64,000 nucleotides of DNA, taken from NCBI GenBank assembly GCA_934613645.1, contig CAKTTC010000009.1, forward strand, positions 46,565 to 110,564, given 5' to 3'. The notes beneath the pieces are model-generated. The model ran no database searches. It worked only from the letters and a program-made list of their open reading frames with translations, and was not told the origin of the DNA. Positions 44,531 to 52,262 of this stretch are shown here, one piece after another. The translations under genes and the position numbers were made by a program. Positions within the stretch are counted from its first letter, which is position 1, and every line of letters starts with the position of its first letter. This DNA is from an uncultured Opitutales bacterium. GTDB taxonomy: Bacteria; Verrucomicrobiota; Verrucomicrobiia; Opitutales; Intestinicryptomonadaceae.

Positions 44531-45154
44531 TCAGACGCCCTCTTTGTCGGCCTCTTTCTTGATTTGGGCAATGTAGTCGCGCAATGCGCCTTCGGGTTCG
44601 ACTTTCTTTTCTGCGGCAAGGCGGACTGTGTCGAAGAGGCGTTTGCCGATTTCGAGCGTGTCGGAGTCGGGCGCGGGAGTTTCGGCGATGACTTCGGGCG
44701 TAGCCTTTTTTGCGATGTCGAGGGCGTAGCGCAGCGCGGAAAGCTCGGGCGGAATGCCGTCGAAAAGTTTACCTACAACGCGCTCCTTTTTCTCCTGCGC
44801 TTTGACTTGCTCCCAGATTTTTAGAACGTCGTCGCACGAGTTTGCCGTTTTGTCGCCGAAAACGTGGGGGTGGCGGCGGACGAGTTTTTCGTCAATTTCG
44901 CGCGCAACGTCGTCGAGGGTGAATTGGTTTTGTTCCGCGGCTATTTCGGCGTGGAGGGCAATGTGCATGAGAATGTCGCCAAGTTCTTCGCGCATTTTTT
45001 CGGGGCTGTCGAGGTCGATTGCCTCGAGCAGTTCCGCGCATTCCTCCACGAGGTGTCCGCGCAGCGACTTGTGCGTCTGCTTTCTGTCCCACGGACAACC
45101 GTCGGGCGCGCGCAACGCTTTTATTATTTCTACGAGTTTGTCTACGGATTCCAT
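44531..45154 (-). CDS. mazG: Nucleoside triphosphate pyrophosphohydrolase MazG
   Basis: A 207-residue MazG protein that hydrolyses (d)NTPs to monophosphates and pyrophosphate for pool cleansing. The N-terminal domain has LRAPDGCPWDRKQTHKSL, HLVEECAELLEAI and EELGDILMHIALHAEIA, giving the metal-binding E-x-x-E and E-E-x-x-D residues. A reduced second domain follows (RYALDIAKKA onward). It is shorter than E. coli MazG (263), a length seen in other phyla. It is divergent from rsmA, with about 67 bp between starts. Confidence 0.92.
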   Translation of the reverse strand: MESVDKLVEIIKALRAPDGCPWDRKQTHKSLRGHLVEECAELLEAIDLDSPEKMREELGDILMHIALHAEIAAEQNQFTLDDVAREIDEKLVRRHPHVFGDKTANSCDDVLKIWEQVKAQEKKERVVGKLFDGIPPELSALRYALDIAKKATPEVIAETPAPDSDTLEIGKRLFDTVRLAAEKKVEPEGALRDYIAQIKKEADKEGV

Positions 45155-45221
45155 TTTCGGTCTTTTATGTAAAATAATTGTTGCCTATTATTTACCCGAT
45201 TGCAACAATAATACGCGTTTT

Positions 45222-46055
45222 ATGGAAACAAACGGACAACTTACGCCGTCGCGCACAACGGAGCTGCTCAGGGAAATAGGGCACACGCCCGTGAAAAAAC
45301 TGGGGCAGAATTTTCTGATTGACTCGAACATCGTCAGGAAGTCGCTCGAGCTTGCCGACGTGCGCGCGGGCGACGAAATCGTGGAGGTCGGCCCGGGGCT
45401 TGGAACGCTCACGGGCGCGCTTCTGGGCGCGGGCGCGCGCGTCTACGCGGTGGAGCTTGACAGGGAGCTTTTCGCGTTCCTGAAAGGCCGCTACGTTTGC
45501 GAAAACCTTTCGCTTATAAACGCCGACGCCGTGGAATTTCCGCGCGCGGGGCTGCCCGACGAATCGCCCGCCGACTTCAAAGTTGTGGCGAACCTTCCGT
45601 ATGCAATCAGCACGCCGTGGCTCGACAAAATCCTTTCGGGAAAGCTGCCGCGTACGATGTCGCTTATGCTGCAAAAAGAGGCCGCCGACCGCTTCTGCGC
45701 CCGAGACGGCGGAGAGTATTCGCCCATCTCGATATGTCTGGGGCAGGCGTATGAAATTTCGGCGCGCCACAAGGTGTCGGCGTCGTGCTTCTACCCGAAG
45801 CCGTCTGTCGATTCCGTTTTGCTCGCGCTGAGGCGCAGGGCGAATCCGTTCGTTTTCAAGCCCGCAACAAAGGAGATTATGCGCTACGCGTTTTCCAAAC
45901 GCCGCAAGCAGATTTCCTCAATCGCAAAATCGGCGGGCGAATTTGCCGACGTTATGCTGCGCTGGCTTGGTGCCGACGCGGAAATTGCGGGCGATGTTCG
46001 CCCCGAACGCATCGGCGCGGAGCACTGGCGCGCGCTCGATGCAATCGTAAAATGA
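45222..46055 (+). CDS. rsmA: 16S rRNA (adenine1518-N6/adenine1519-N6)-dimethyltransferase
   Basis: A 277-residue KsgA/RsmA methyltransferase that dimethylates two adjacent adenines in 16S helix 45. It has KKLGQNFLID at the N-terminus, the SAM loop VEVGPGLGTLTGALL, acidic VELDREL, and the catalytic NLPY in VVANLPYAIST. The C-terminal FSKRRKQISS motif is also present. Length is normal. The ATG at 45222 fits the family start; upstream open frame is antisense to mazG. Confidence 0.95.
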   Translation: METNGQLTPSRTTELLREIGHTPVKKLGQNFLIDSNIVRKSLELADVRAGDEIVEVGPGLGTLTGALLGAGARVYAVELDRELFAFLKGRYVCENLSLINADAVEFPRAGLPDESPADFKVVANLPYAISTPWLDKILSGKLPRTMSLMLQKEAADRFCARDGGEYSPISICLGQAYEISARHKVSASCFYPKPSVDSVLLALRRRANPFVFKPATKEIMRYAFSKRRKQISSIAKSAGEFADVMLRWLGADAEIAGDVRPERIGAEHWRALDAIVK

Positions 46056-46070
46056 GGAATCGGAATTTTT

Positions 46071-46616
46071 ATGAAAAAGGTTGTTGTATTGCTTTTCGAC
46101 GGAGTGGAGGAGCTTGAGGCGATAGCCCCCGTCGACATTCTCAGGCGCGCGGGCGCGGACGTTGTTTCGGCGGCGGTATCCGACAGGCTGTCGGTCGTGG
46201 GGCGCAGCGGGGTGGAAATAAAGTGCGACGCGCTTTTTGCCGACGTGCAAAACGCTTCGTTCGACGCCGCCGTTCTGGCGGGCGGCCCCGGAACCGACAA
46301 AATGCTTGCCGACGCGCGCGTGGTGCAGTTTTTCGCGCGCCACAATGCCGAAGGGAAAACAGTGGCGGCAATTTGCGCCGCTCCCGTTGTGCTGAAGGCG
46401 GCGGGCGTGTTGCATGGCAAAAGGTGCACTGCTCACACTTCGCGCGTTGCGGAGCTGGAAAATTGCGACTGTTCCGCGGCGGTCGTGCGCGACGGCAACG
46501 CCATAACTTCGCGCGGCGCGGGCACGGCGGTGGAGTTCGCGCTCGAAATAGTTTCGGCGTTATTTTCCGAAAAAGCGTCGAAAGATGTTGCGCGGGCAAT
46601 ATGTTTTATGGAATAA
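46071..46616 (+). CDS. DJ-1/PfpI superfamily protein (YajL/DJ-1 type)
   Basis: A 181-residue DJ-1-type protein. It starts VVVLLFDGVEELEAIAPVDILRRAG, with the Glu that supports the reactive cysteine, GGPG (71-74), and nucleophile Cys102 in AAICAAPVVLKAAG. The later HTSRVAEL and ITSRGAGTAVEFALEIV are as in human DJ-1 and YajL. Proposed activities of the family (deglycase/glyoxalase or chaperone) are debated. It lies 15 bp after rsmA, probably cotranscribed. Confidence 0.9.
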   Translation: MKKVVVLLFDGVEELEAIAPVDILRRAGADVVSAAVSDRLSVVGRSGVEIKCDALFADVQNASFDAAVLAGGPGTDKMLADARVVQFFARHNAEGKTVAAICAAPVVLKAAGVLHGKRCTAHTSRVAELENCDCSAAVVRDGNAITSRGAGTAVEFALEIVSALFSEKASKDVARAICFME

Positions 46617-46625
46617 TACGGCGTT

Positions 46626-48053
46626 ATGTTGGACGAAGATGTAGTTATAAAAACCGCCCGCAATAACAACGAGCGCATGCTCATTGCGAACGTTCTGTTC
46701 ATGGCGTTTTTCCCCGCAGTGTTTCTCGGCGAGAATTACGACTTGGTTGTGGGGATTTTCGCGGCGGCGGGAATTATCGCGCCCGTGAATATGGTGAACT
46801 ATTTTTATTCGTGGTCGTTTTCCCCGTTGGGACGCGTGCGCGATATGCTGCTGTATTCGCTGCCGTTTTTGGCGTCGATTGCCATTACGGCGTTTGCGGT
46901 GCTCAACCCGAGCCTGTCGGTTCTGACAAGCGGCGATTTGGAGTATTTCGAGCTGCTGCGCGCGGGCGGCAACGTTCCGTCGAGTTCGTGCTACGGCGCG
47001 CTCGCCCCGTTTTCGGCGGAATTCGTTTCTCTGGCGGCTTTCTGGAGCGGGCTTTCCATATTCATGATAACCGACTCGCGCTTCATCATCAGGAAAATCC
47101 TTACTTGGGGCGCGGTTGCCGCGGCGGCGATTACGCTTGTGGGCGCGTTCGCGCTGATTGTGTGGAACTACGAGGGCGAGCTTTCCGAAAACTTTTCGCA
47201 CAGGGGATTTTCGCCGCAGTGGGCGTCGTTTTGCGTAATTTGGTGCGGCGCGGCGTTGGCGATGTCGCTGTATTCGGTTCACAAATTCAGGCTGTTCCCG
47301 TTTTTGTATTCGCTGAAATTTATGTGCTTTTGCGCGGCGGCGGTGCTGGCGCTCTTCGTGTTCGCGGAGGGGAAGGTTGTCCACAAAACGGCTGTTTCAC
47401 TGGTAGCGGCGGTCGCGTTTTCGATTCTCGCGTTCGAGGTTGTCCCGATGAAGTTCAACGCGCGCAACCACGAAATGCTGAGGTATTTGACCGACCATTC
47501 GAAAAGACTTGCGAAAATGCGCATTCCGTTCGTCCTATACGCGGCGGTTGCGGTTGCGGGCTGGTGGGGCGTGTTTTCGGGCGCGGCGGAAATCTGCGCG
47601 GATACGTCGGTTCTCTGGAGCGAAACCGCGGGCGGTGATTCGGCGGAATTCGTCTCCAAAAAGGCTTTGACTGAAGACGCCCTGAAAATGCTCGATTCCG
47701 AACACATGCTTTTCGGCTACGGAACGGCGTCGTTCCCGAACGCGTTTTCGTTCTTTCAGGGGAGCGATTTGGGCATTTCGTCTTGGGCAAGTCCCGATTC
47801 CGATTTGCTGCAAAAATTGATTGAAAACGGCGTTGTCGGCTTGCTTTTAAGCTCCGCAACATTCGTTTTTCTGCTGCTTAGATGGCTTTGGAAACGTTCG
47901 TTCAGCCGTTCGGGAGTTGTAATGTTTACGGCTTTGGCGGCGGTGCTGGCGGTTTCGGTAGTAGAGGCGCAAATGCAGTCGGTCGCCGTTCTCGCGGGCT
48001 TTTGGGTGCTTGCGATGTCGCTTTTCAGGTGGGACGACGCCGAAGTCGTTTGA
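46626..48053 (+). CDS. O-antigen ligase-like membrane protein
   Basis: A 475-residue protein with about ten hydrophobic segments. Its Wzy_C/WaaL-type loop has HMLFGYGTASFPNAFSFF, SWASPDSDLLQKLIENGVVGLLLSS, followed by more helices. Composition matches the G+C-rich host, unlike the two relatives in the A+T-rich block. It lies outside the polysaccharide locus, so it could be the resident lipid-A-core ligase or a glycan-transferring enzyme with broader use. It is 9 bp after the DJ-1 gene and precedes tRNA-Leu. Confidence 0.75.
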   Translation: MLDEDVVIKTARNNNERMLIANVLFMAFFPAVFLGENYDLVVGIFAAAGIIAPVNMVNYFYSWSFSPLGRVRDMLLYSLPFLASIAITAFAVLNPSLSVLTSGDLEYFELLRAGGNVPSSSCYGALAPFSAEFVSLAAFWSGLSIFMITDSRFIIRKILTWGAVAAAAITLVGAFALIVWNYEGELSENFSHRGFSPQWASFCVIWCGAALAMSLYSVHKFRLFPFLYSLKFMCFCAAAVLALFVFAEGKVVHKTAVSLVAAVAFSILAFEVVPMKFNARNHEMLRYLTDHSKRLAKMRIPFVLYAAVAVAGWWGVFSGAAEICADTSVLWSETAGGDSAEFVSKKALTEDALKMLDSEHMLFGYGTASFPNAFSFFQGSDLGISSWASPDSDLLQKLIENGVVGLLLSSATFVFLLLRWLWKRSFSRSGVVMFTALAAVLAVSVVEAQMQSVAVLAGFWVLAMSLFRWDDAEVV

Positions 48054-48114
48054 TTTTTCACTTGACTGAAAGTCCGATATTGGCGAAAGTTCGGGCTTGT
48101 TTTCCGGCCGCAAC

Positions 48115-48195
48115 GCTCGGGTGGCGGAATGGTAGACGCAGCGGACTTAAAATCCGCCGAGTAACATCATACGGGTTCAAGTCCCGTCCCGAGTA
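48115..48195 (+). tRNA. tRNA-Leu (anticodon UAA)
   Basis: A class II tRNA. The acceptor GCTCGGG (48115-48121) pairs with CCCGAGT (48188-48194), the first pair being G-U, with discriminator A48195. The anticodon stem GCGGA/TCCGC encloses CTTAAAA with anticodon TAA. A long variable arm follows, and the T stem ACGGG/CCCGT encloses TTCAAGT. CCA is not encoded. A recombinase remnant lies directly downstream, so its 3' end probably served as an integration site. Confidence 0.94.
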
Positions 48196-48204
48196 GCGGC
48201 AGAA

Positions 48205-48238
48205 AGCCCGCTCCCCTATTGGGGTGCGGGCTTTTTTG
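48205..48238 (+). terminator. Rho-independent terminator after tRNA-Leu
   Basis: AGCCCGC (48205-48211) pairs with GCGGGCT (48226-48232), with an inner CCCC/GGGG helix, followed by TTTTT. Confidence 0.9.
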
Positions 48239-48270
48239 TCAGTAGCGGTGCGGGGTTGCGGGGTGTTTAC

Positions 48271-48526
48271 GTTGAGGAGGTTTCGCGATTAAAAGACGAA
48301 CATTTCCGCCCTTCTGACTACACAAGGACTCATTCATTCAAGCAATTTAACATACCCTATAATTTTGCGCGACACAGTTTCGCGACGTATCACTTGAGTT
48401 TATCTCAATCCGCGCAAAACTTTAAATGACTATCCGAAATTCGGAGCAAATACTTCGCGACTACTGCTGGCGGCGTTGTTGGTCAAGGAAACCGCAAAGG
48501 CGTGTTTCGAGATTCTGCCGAGTTAG
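48271..48526 (+). pseudogene. Tyrosine recombinase/integrase remnant (C-terminal part, frameshifted)
   Basis: Translating 48271-48428 gives VEEVSRLKDEHF..., then NIPYNFARHSFATYHLSLSQSAQNF before a stop. FARHSFATYHL is the Arg-His box of phage-type tyrosine recombinases, of the kind common in PVC genomes. The continuation is found in other frames: NSEQILRDY (about 48432-48463), then LLALLVKETAKACFEILPS ending at 48526, which resembles the usual end of such integrases. The tyrosine and the N-terminal two thirds are missing. It is thus a dead, frameshifted end of an integrase about 75 bp from tRNA-Leu, marking an old integration. Confidence 0.75.
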
Positions 48527-49224
48527 AATCCGTTTTGGGATAACTGTTCAGCAAGCGATTGCATTAAATCACTGTGGCCTGGACGTTTCCATTCTTCGGG
48601 GCATTCGACTACTTCTCCGTTTGAAAGTTTGACTGTCGGCGGGAGCTGCTTCAATGTATTGTCAAAAATCGGTTTATAGACGGAGGCTATTCTTTCCAAT
48701 GTCGCCGAACGATTATGCTGGGGGTTAAAGATAAAAACTGGCTTTCCCAGCGAATTTTTTACGAACTCAATGGGATATGCAAAATCGGAATCGTTGGAAA
48801 TTATTGCCGCTTTGTCGTATTGGTTGGTTATACCGTCGATGAGTAAGTGTGATGCAAGATTCACATCAGTTCCTTTTTCTTCGTCTTTTACTACCTCGAC
48901 TATCCCAGAACCGTCTGAAAGCGGGCGTTTGACGTTTGACCTCAAGTATTTACCCTCTATCACTTCTACCAACTGATTATCTTCCCATATCTTCAAGTAT
49001 TTGGCTTGCCGTTCTGTTTTCGAACCGCATTTTTCGATTCTGGCTGTAAAGTATTTGATTTTTACGATATCACAACTTGACACTAACGACTTACAAAGCG
49101 CTACAAGGTCAAGCCATTTGTATTTGTTGGTAGGCTTAGGTTTTTTATGGGCGTTTAACGCGCCTCTGTTTCTAATCCCATAATAAAGATTAAACCCATC
49201 TATGTAGAATATTATGCGTGTCAT
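48523..49224 (-). CDS. NYN-domain (PIN-like) protein
   Basis: A 233-residue NYN-domain protein, a PIN-like nuclease fold. It begins IIFYIDGFNLYYGIRNRG, with the first catalytic Asp9 and the conserved G-F-N-L. The central KGTDVNLASHLLIDGITNQYDKAAIISNDSDFAYPIEFVK carries the other acidic residues (D..L..D..., S-N-D-S-D-F). Relatives include LabA-like proteins and putative RNases of mobile islands. The ATG at 49224 is used; an upstream TTG would add 15 unlikely residues. Its stop overlaps the integrase remnant by 4 bp. The role (RNA decay, phage defence or other) cannot be told. Confidence 0.85.
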   Translation of the reverse strand: MTRIIFYIDGFNLYYGIRNRGALNAHKKPKPTNKYKWLDLVALCKSLVSSCDIVKIKYFTARIEKCGSKTERQAKYLKIWEDNQLVEVIEGKYLRSNVKRPLSDGSGIVEVVKDEEKGTDVNLASHLLIDGITNQYDKAAIISNDSDFAYPIEFVKNSLGKPVFIFNPQHNRSATLERIASVYKPIFDNTLKQLPPTVKLSNGEVVECPEEWKRPGHSDLMQSLAEQLSQNGF

Positions 49225-49378
49225 ATGCGTAAAAAAAGAAAGGAGCCGCCCTTTTGAGGAGACTCCCAAGGCCCTTTCGGGTGGATTATTTGCCGTCTAT
49301 AATCGCAAAATGTAGTGTTTTGTCAACTATTTTTTTATTATAAAAATATCAAAAGAAGTAATGTAAGAATTATACGCA

Positions 49379-49639
49379 TTATGCGTTATTACCTACATAC
49401 ACGCCCGCGCCGATGACGTAGGCAATACTCCCAAGTGCGAACATTACTGTCACGAAGGCGAAAATCAACGCAGTCAACAACGAGTTCCCGTTCCCGAGAG
49501 ATAAGTATACACATGCGCCAAAAAGCCACGCAAAAGTTTGAGCCGCGATAGACGTTAAAAGCATAAAAAGAAACGTTTTTCGTTTGAATTTTTTTTCGGG
49601 GGCAATCGGGTTTTGTTTTATAAAATCATCAATTTCCAT
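49379..49639 (-). CDS. Small two-helix membrane protein of unknown function
   Basis: An 86-residue protein with a charged N-terminus (IDDFIKQNPIAPEKKFKRK) and two hydrophobic stretches (TFLFMLLTSIAAQTFAWLFGACVYL and LLTALIFAFVTVMFALGSIAYVIGAGVYV), presumably spanning the inner membrane. An ATG at 49639 is chosen; an in-frame TTG 12 bp upstream is possible. It lies in the A+T-richer island behind the NYN gene, about 150 bp away. No family recognised. Confidence 0.55.
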   Translation of the reverse strand: MEIDDFIKQNPIAPEKKFKRKTFLFMLLTSIAAQTFAWLFGACVYLSLGNGNSLLTALIFAFVTVMFALGSIAYVIGAGVYVGNNA

Positions 49640-49651
49640 ATTTTTTTTCAA

Positions 49652-49970
49652 ATTATAGTATTTGTACTATGCGTAAAATCGGCAATTGGCAAGGTTTTTT
49701 TGTAAAATTTTTAAAAATAGCTCGACTGTATATTATACCTGTCTTGCGTTGCCGATATGGAATTTGATTAACTATAGGTGTATTGCTTCCCCCAAATACA
49801 TGCCCTTTCGTAAAGGTGTAGGGCGTTTGGTGGTTGTTGGTGGAATTTGAAAGGTTTTGGAGTATTTTTTCGACGCGTTTCGGGGGCGTAGAAAATTGCG
49901 GTAAATCGCGCGGGTTATTTTTTGATAAAAATACATAAAAAACTTGCCTTTTTTGTGCGGAGATGTTGGA
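49652..49970. other. Gene-free 319-bp region inside the island
   Basis: This A+T-rich stretch separates the minus-strand small membrane protein gene from the plus-strand paralogue pair, so it should hold both promoters. I see no convincing -35/-10 pairs, repeats or RNA structure. Open frames on the minus strand here lack coding character. Confidence 0.5.
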
Positions 49971-51134
49971 ATGTTCGTGATGATTTTGGGACAAAAAATA
50001 AAGAAGTCGGCTGTATTTTTCGTGGCGGTTTTCTGGTTCGCGGCGGTGGCATTGGGTTCGTCTGCCGAAAACAATGCGCAAACGCGGTCGGTCGAGCTTT
50101 CGAAAGCCGAAAAGGCGCGGAATATAGAACGGCTGACTGCGGATTTTGAGCGGCTTGGGCAGTTGTATATCAAACGCAAAAGCGACGATTATCTGAATTT
50201 TGTCGAGGAGAAATTCTGGAGCGACAAATGTCCGCTGACACACAGAAAAATGATGTATTTGGCGGTAGTATGCGGCGCGAATTGGGTAAAATCAAACCGC
50301 AACGAATTCCCCGAAGGGTATGGAAATTATTTCGCGCTGCCGTTCGTAAATCCGCGCCGCAACAATCTTATGGCGAACGCGCTGTTGGACAAAGTGGAGG
50401 ACTCGTTGAGGGGGAGTCCCGAGAAGTTTGCGTATTTGCTGAAAATCTACGCGAAAGATCCGTATTACGACGGCACTCAGTGGTATTTTTACAGCGGCGT
50501 GTTAGGGCGCATTCGGGAAAAATATGAGCACTACAGAAAGTATCTGCCAAGCGGCGAAAGGTATAGGGAAGTGGCGTTAGAGTTGGGAATGTCTCATTCA
50601 AACGATATGGGCGAATTTATCGACGAGCCGCTCGAGTTTCAAAAAGAGTTGTTCAAACGCAGGGCGATAAGAAGCCACAGAATTTATTTCTTCGATGCCG
50701 GTGAGGAAAAATACAAAGCTTTGCTGCGCGAGGCGGGCGAGATTGAAATCGGAATGCTTTACGTTGACGAGGCTCTTTTTTTCGGTGCGGAAATGATTCG
50801 GCGCAGGTGCACAAGCGGAAGCGAACCGTTCGACGTGGAGTTTTCCAATCCCGACTTTGATTGGCGTTCGGCGCTTGAAGTGTTGGACAATTTCGAACGA
50901 AGAAACTACAACGACGTTGGGCGCAATCCAAAACTTATAAGCGATGTATACAAGCATTTTTTGAAGCGAAATTCCGAGGGATTTAGCGACTCTAACGATG
51001 TCGTATATTCGGGAAAAATAATAGAAGAATTGGAGGCGCGCAGAGAGAAGTTTTTCAAAATCTCCAACTCTGAAAACGCAAAATCCGAGGCCGACAAAGG
51101 CGGCGAAAGCGAAAAGGCAGTCCACAAAAAATGA
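49971..51134 (+). CDS. Exported protein of unrecognised family, tandem paralogue 1
   Basis: A 387-residue protein with an N-terminal hydrophobic signal (KSAVFFVAVFWFAAVALGSSA). The body is rich in Tyr, Arg and Glu and looks helical. Blocks shared with the next protein are PEKFAYLLKIYAKDPYYDGT, WYFYSGVLGRIREKYEHY, YLPSGERYREVALELGMSH and DMGEFIDEPLEFQKELFKRR, plus a C-terminal VYSGKIIEELEARREKFFKIS. No known domain was recognised. The ATG at 49971 has GGAG at 49959-49962; an upstream in-frame start would spoil the signal. Its stop overlaps the start of the paralogue (ATGA). Confidence 0.7.
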   Translation: MFVMILGQKIKKSAVFFVAVFWFAAVALGSSAENNAQTRSVELSKAEKARNIERLTADFERLGQLYIKRKSDDYLNFVEEKFWSDKCPLTHRKMMYLAVVCGANWVKSNRNEFPEGYGNYFALPFVNPRRNNLMANALLDKVEDSLRGSPEKFAYLLKIYAKDPYYDGTQWYFYSGVLGRIREKYEHYRKYLPSGERYREVALELGMSHSNDMGEFIDEPLEFQKELFKRRAIRSHRIYFFDAGEEKYKALLREAGEIEIGMLYVDEALFFGAEMIRRRCTSGSEPFDVEFSNPDFDWRSALEVLDNFERRNYNDVGRNPKLISDVYKHFLKRNSEGFSDSNDVVYSGKIIEELEARREKFFKISNSENAKSEADKGGESEKAVHKK

Positions 51135-52225
51135 TGAAAGTTTTGTTAAAGGCAATTTTTATTTCGGTTGCGCTTTTCCCGTTTTCAAACGGCGGAGCTG
51201 TGAATATTCCGAAATTCGGGACGGCGGAGTATCGTGCGGTTTTCGAGAAAAAATACGCTGAATCAGCCGCAAGAAGAATTGACGAGCAAAAAGGCTTATA
51301 CCTGCATCTGGTAAAACGCAAAATTGGAAAAGACGAATTCCGAAATACGCCGAGGGGGAAGTTTTACTCGGCGATAGTAGGCGGTGCACTTTTTGTAAAA
51401 TACCACCGCGAATATGCCGAGGGCACTGCCAGGTTTTCATTCCCGTTTGTGAATCCCGTATATGACGAAGATGAAGCCAAGCGTGTGGTTGACAAAGTGG
51501 AGGAGTCGTTGAAAGGGAATCCCGAGAAGTTTGCGTATTTGCTGAAAATCTACGCGAAAGATCCGTATTACGACGGCACGCGGTGGTATTTTTACGGTGG
51601 TGTGTTAAAATACATCAAGGAGAAATACGCGCGTTATAAAAAGTATCTGCCAAGCGGCGCAAGATACAGGGAAGTGGCGTTAGAGTTGGGAATGTCGCAC
51701 TTAGGCGACATGGGCGAATTTATCGACGAACCGCTCGAGTTCCAAAAAGAGCTGTTCAAGCGCAGAGTGATGAAACTCTACGGGAGCGATTTTAAGGAGG
51801 GCTACACCGAATATAGTAGCGTGAACGTGTTCGGCGAATACACTCCCGAAATATACCAAAATGGGTGGTGGCGAATGAAAGAGGTAATGCACTTCGGCGG
51901 AAAGACAGTTAAAAATAGGTGCTTGAGCGGGAACGAACCGTTCGAAGTGGAATACGAAAACCCCGCCTACGATTGGAACAAAGCGATAAAAATCTTGGAC
52001 GACTTCGAGAAAAAATACGCGGCTTATCCGTTTATGATATCGTATGTTTATAATAACGGGTTGAGATGGAACAGTTTTGAATCGTCAGGTCCATACACAA
52101 AAACTGTGTATTCGGGAAAGATTGTGGAGGAATTGAAGTTTCGCAGGGAGAAGTTTTTCAAAATCTCCAAGTCTGAAAATGCAAAAAACGATAACGGCGA
52201 TGAAGTGGAAAACGGGAGGAAATGA
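51131..52225 (+). CDS. Exported protein of unrecognised family, tandem paralogue 2
   Basis: A 364-residue paralogue of the preceding protein with its own signal peptide (LLKAIFISVALFPFSNGGA). The middle third (about 130-215) is nearly the same as in paralogue 1, including the APYYDGT-like DPYYDGTRWYFYGGV block. The N-terminal domain and the loop after RRVMKLYGSDF have diverged. The uneven conservation suggests a fixed core and variable surface. It is translationally coupled to paralogue 1 by a 4-bp overlap, so they may act together. Location is probably periplasmic or surface. Confidence 0.7.
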   Translation: MMKVLLKAIFISVALFPFSNGGAVNIPKFGTAEYRAVFEKKYAESAARRIDEQKGLYLHLVKRKIGKDEFRNTPRGKFYSAIVGGALFVKYHREYAEGTARFSFPFVNPVYDEDEAKRVVDKVEESLKGNPEKFAYLLKIYAKDPYYDGTRWYFYGGVLKYIKEKYARYKKYLPSGARYREVALELGMSHLGDMGEFIDEPLEFQKELFKRRVMKLYGSDFKEGYTEYSSVNVFGEYTPEIYQNGWWRMKEVMHFGGKTVKNRCLSGNEPFEVEYENPAYDWNKAIKILDDFEKKYAAYPFMISYVYNNGLRWNSFESSGPYTKTVYSGKIVEELKFRREKFFKISKSENAKNDNGDEVENGRK

Positions 52226-52262
52226 AAATGCCCGCCAAGTGTTGCTTGGCGGACATTGTTAA

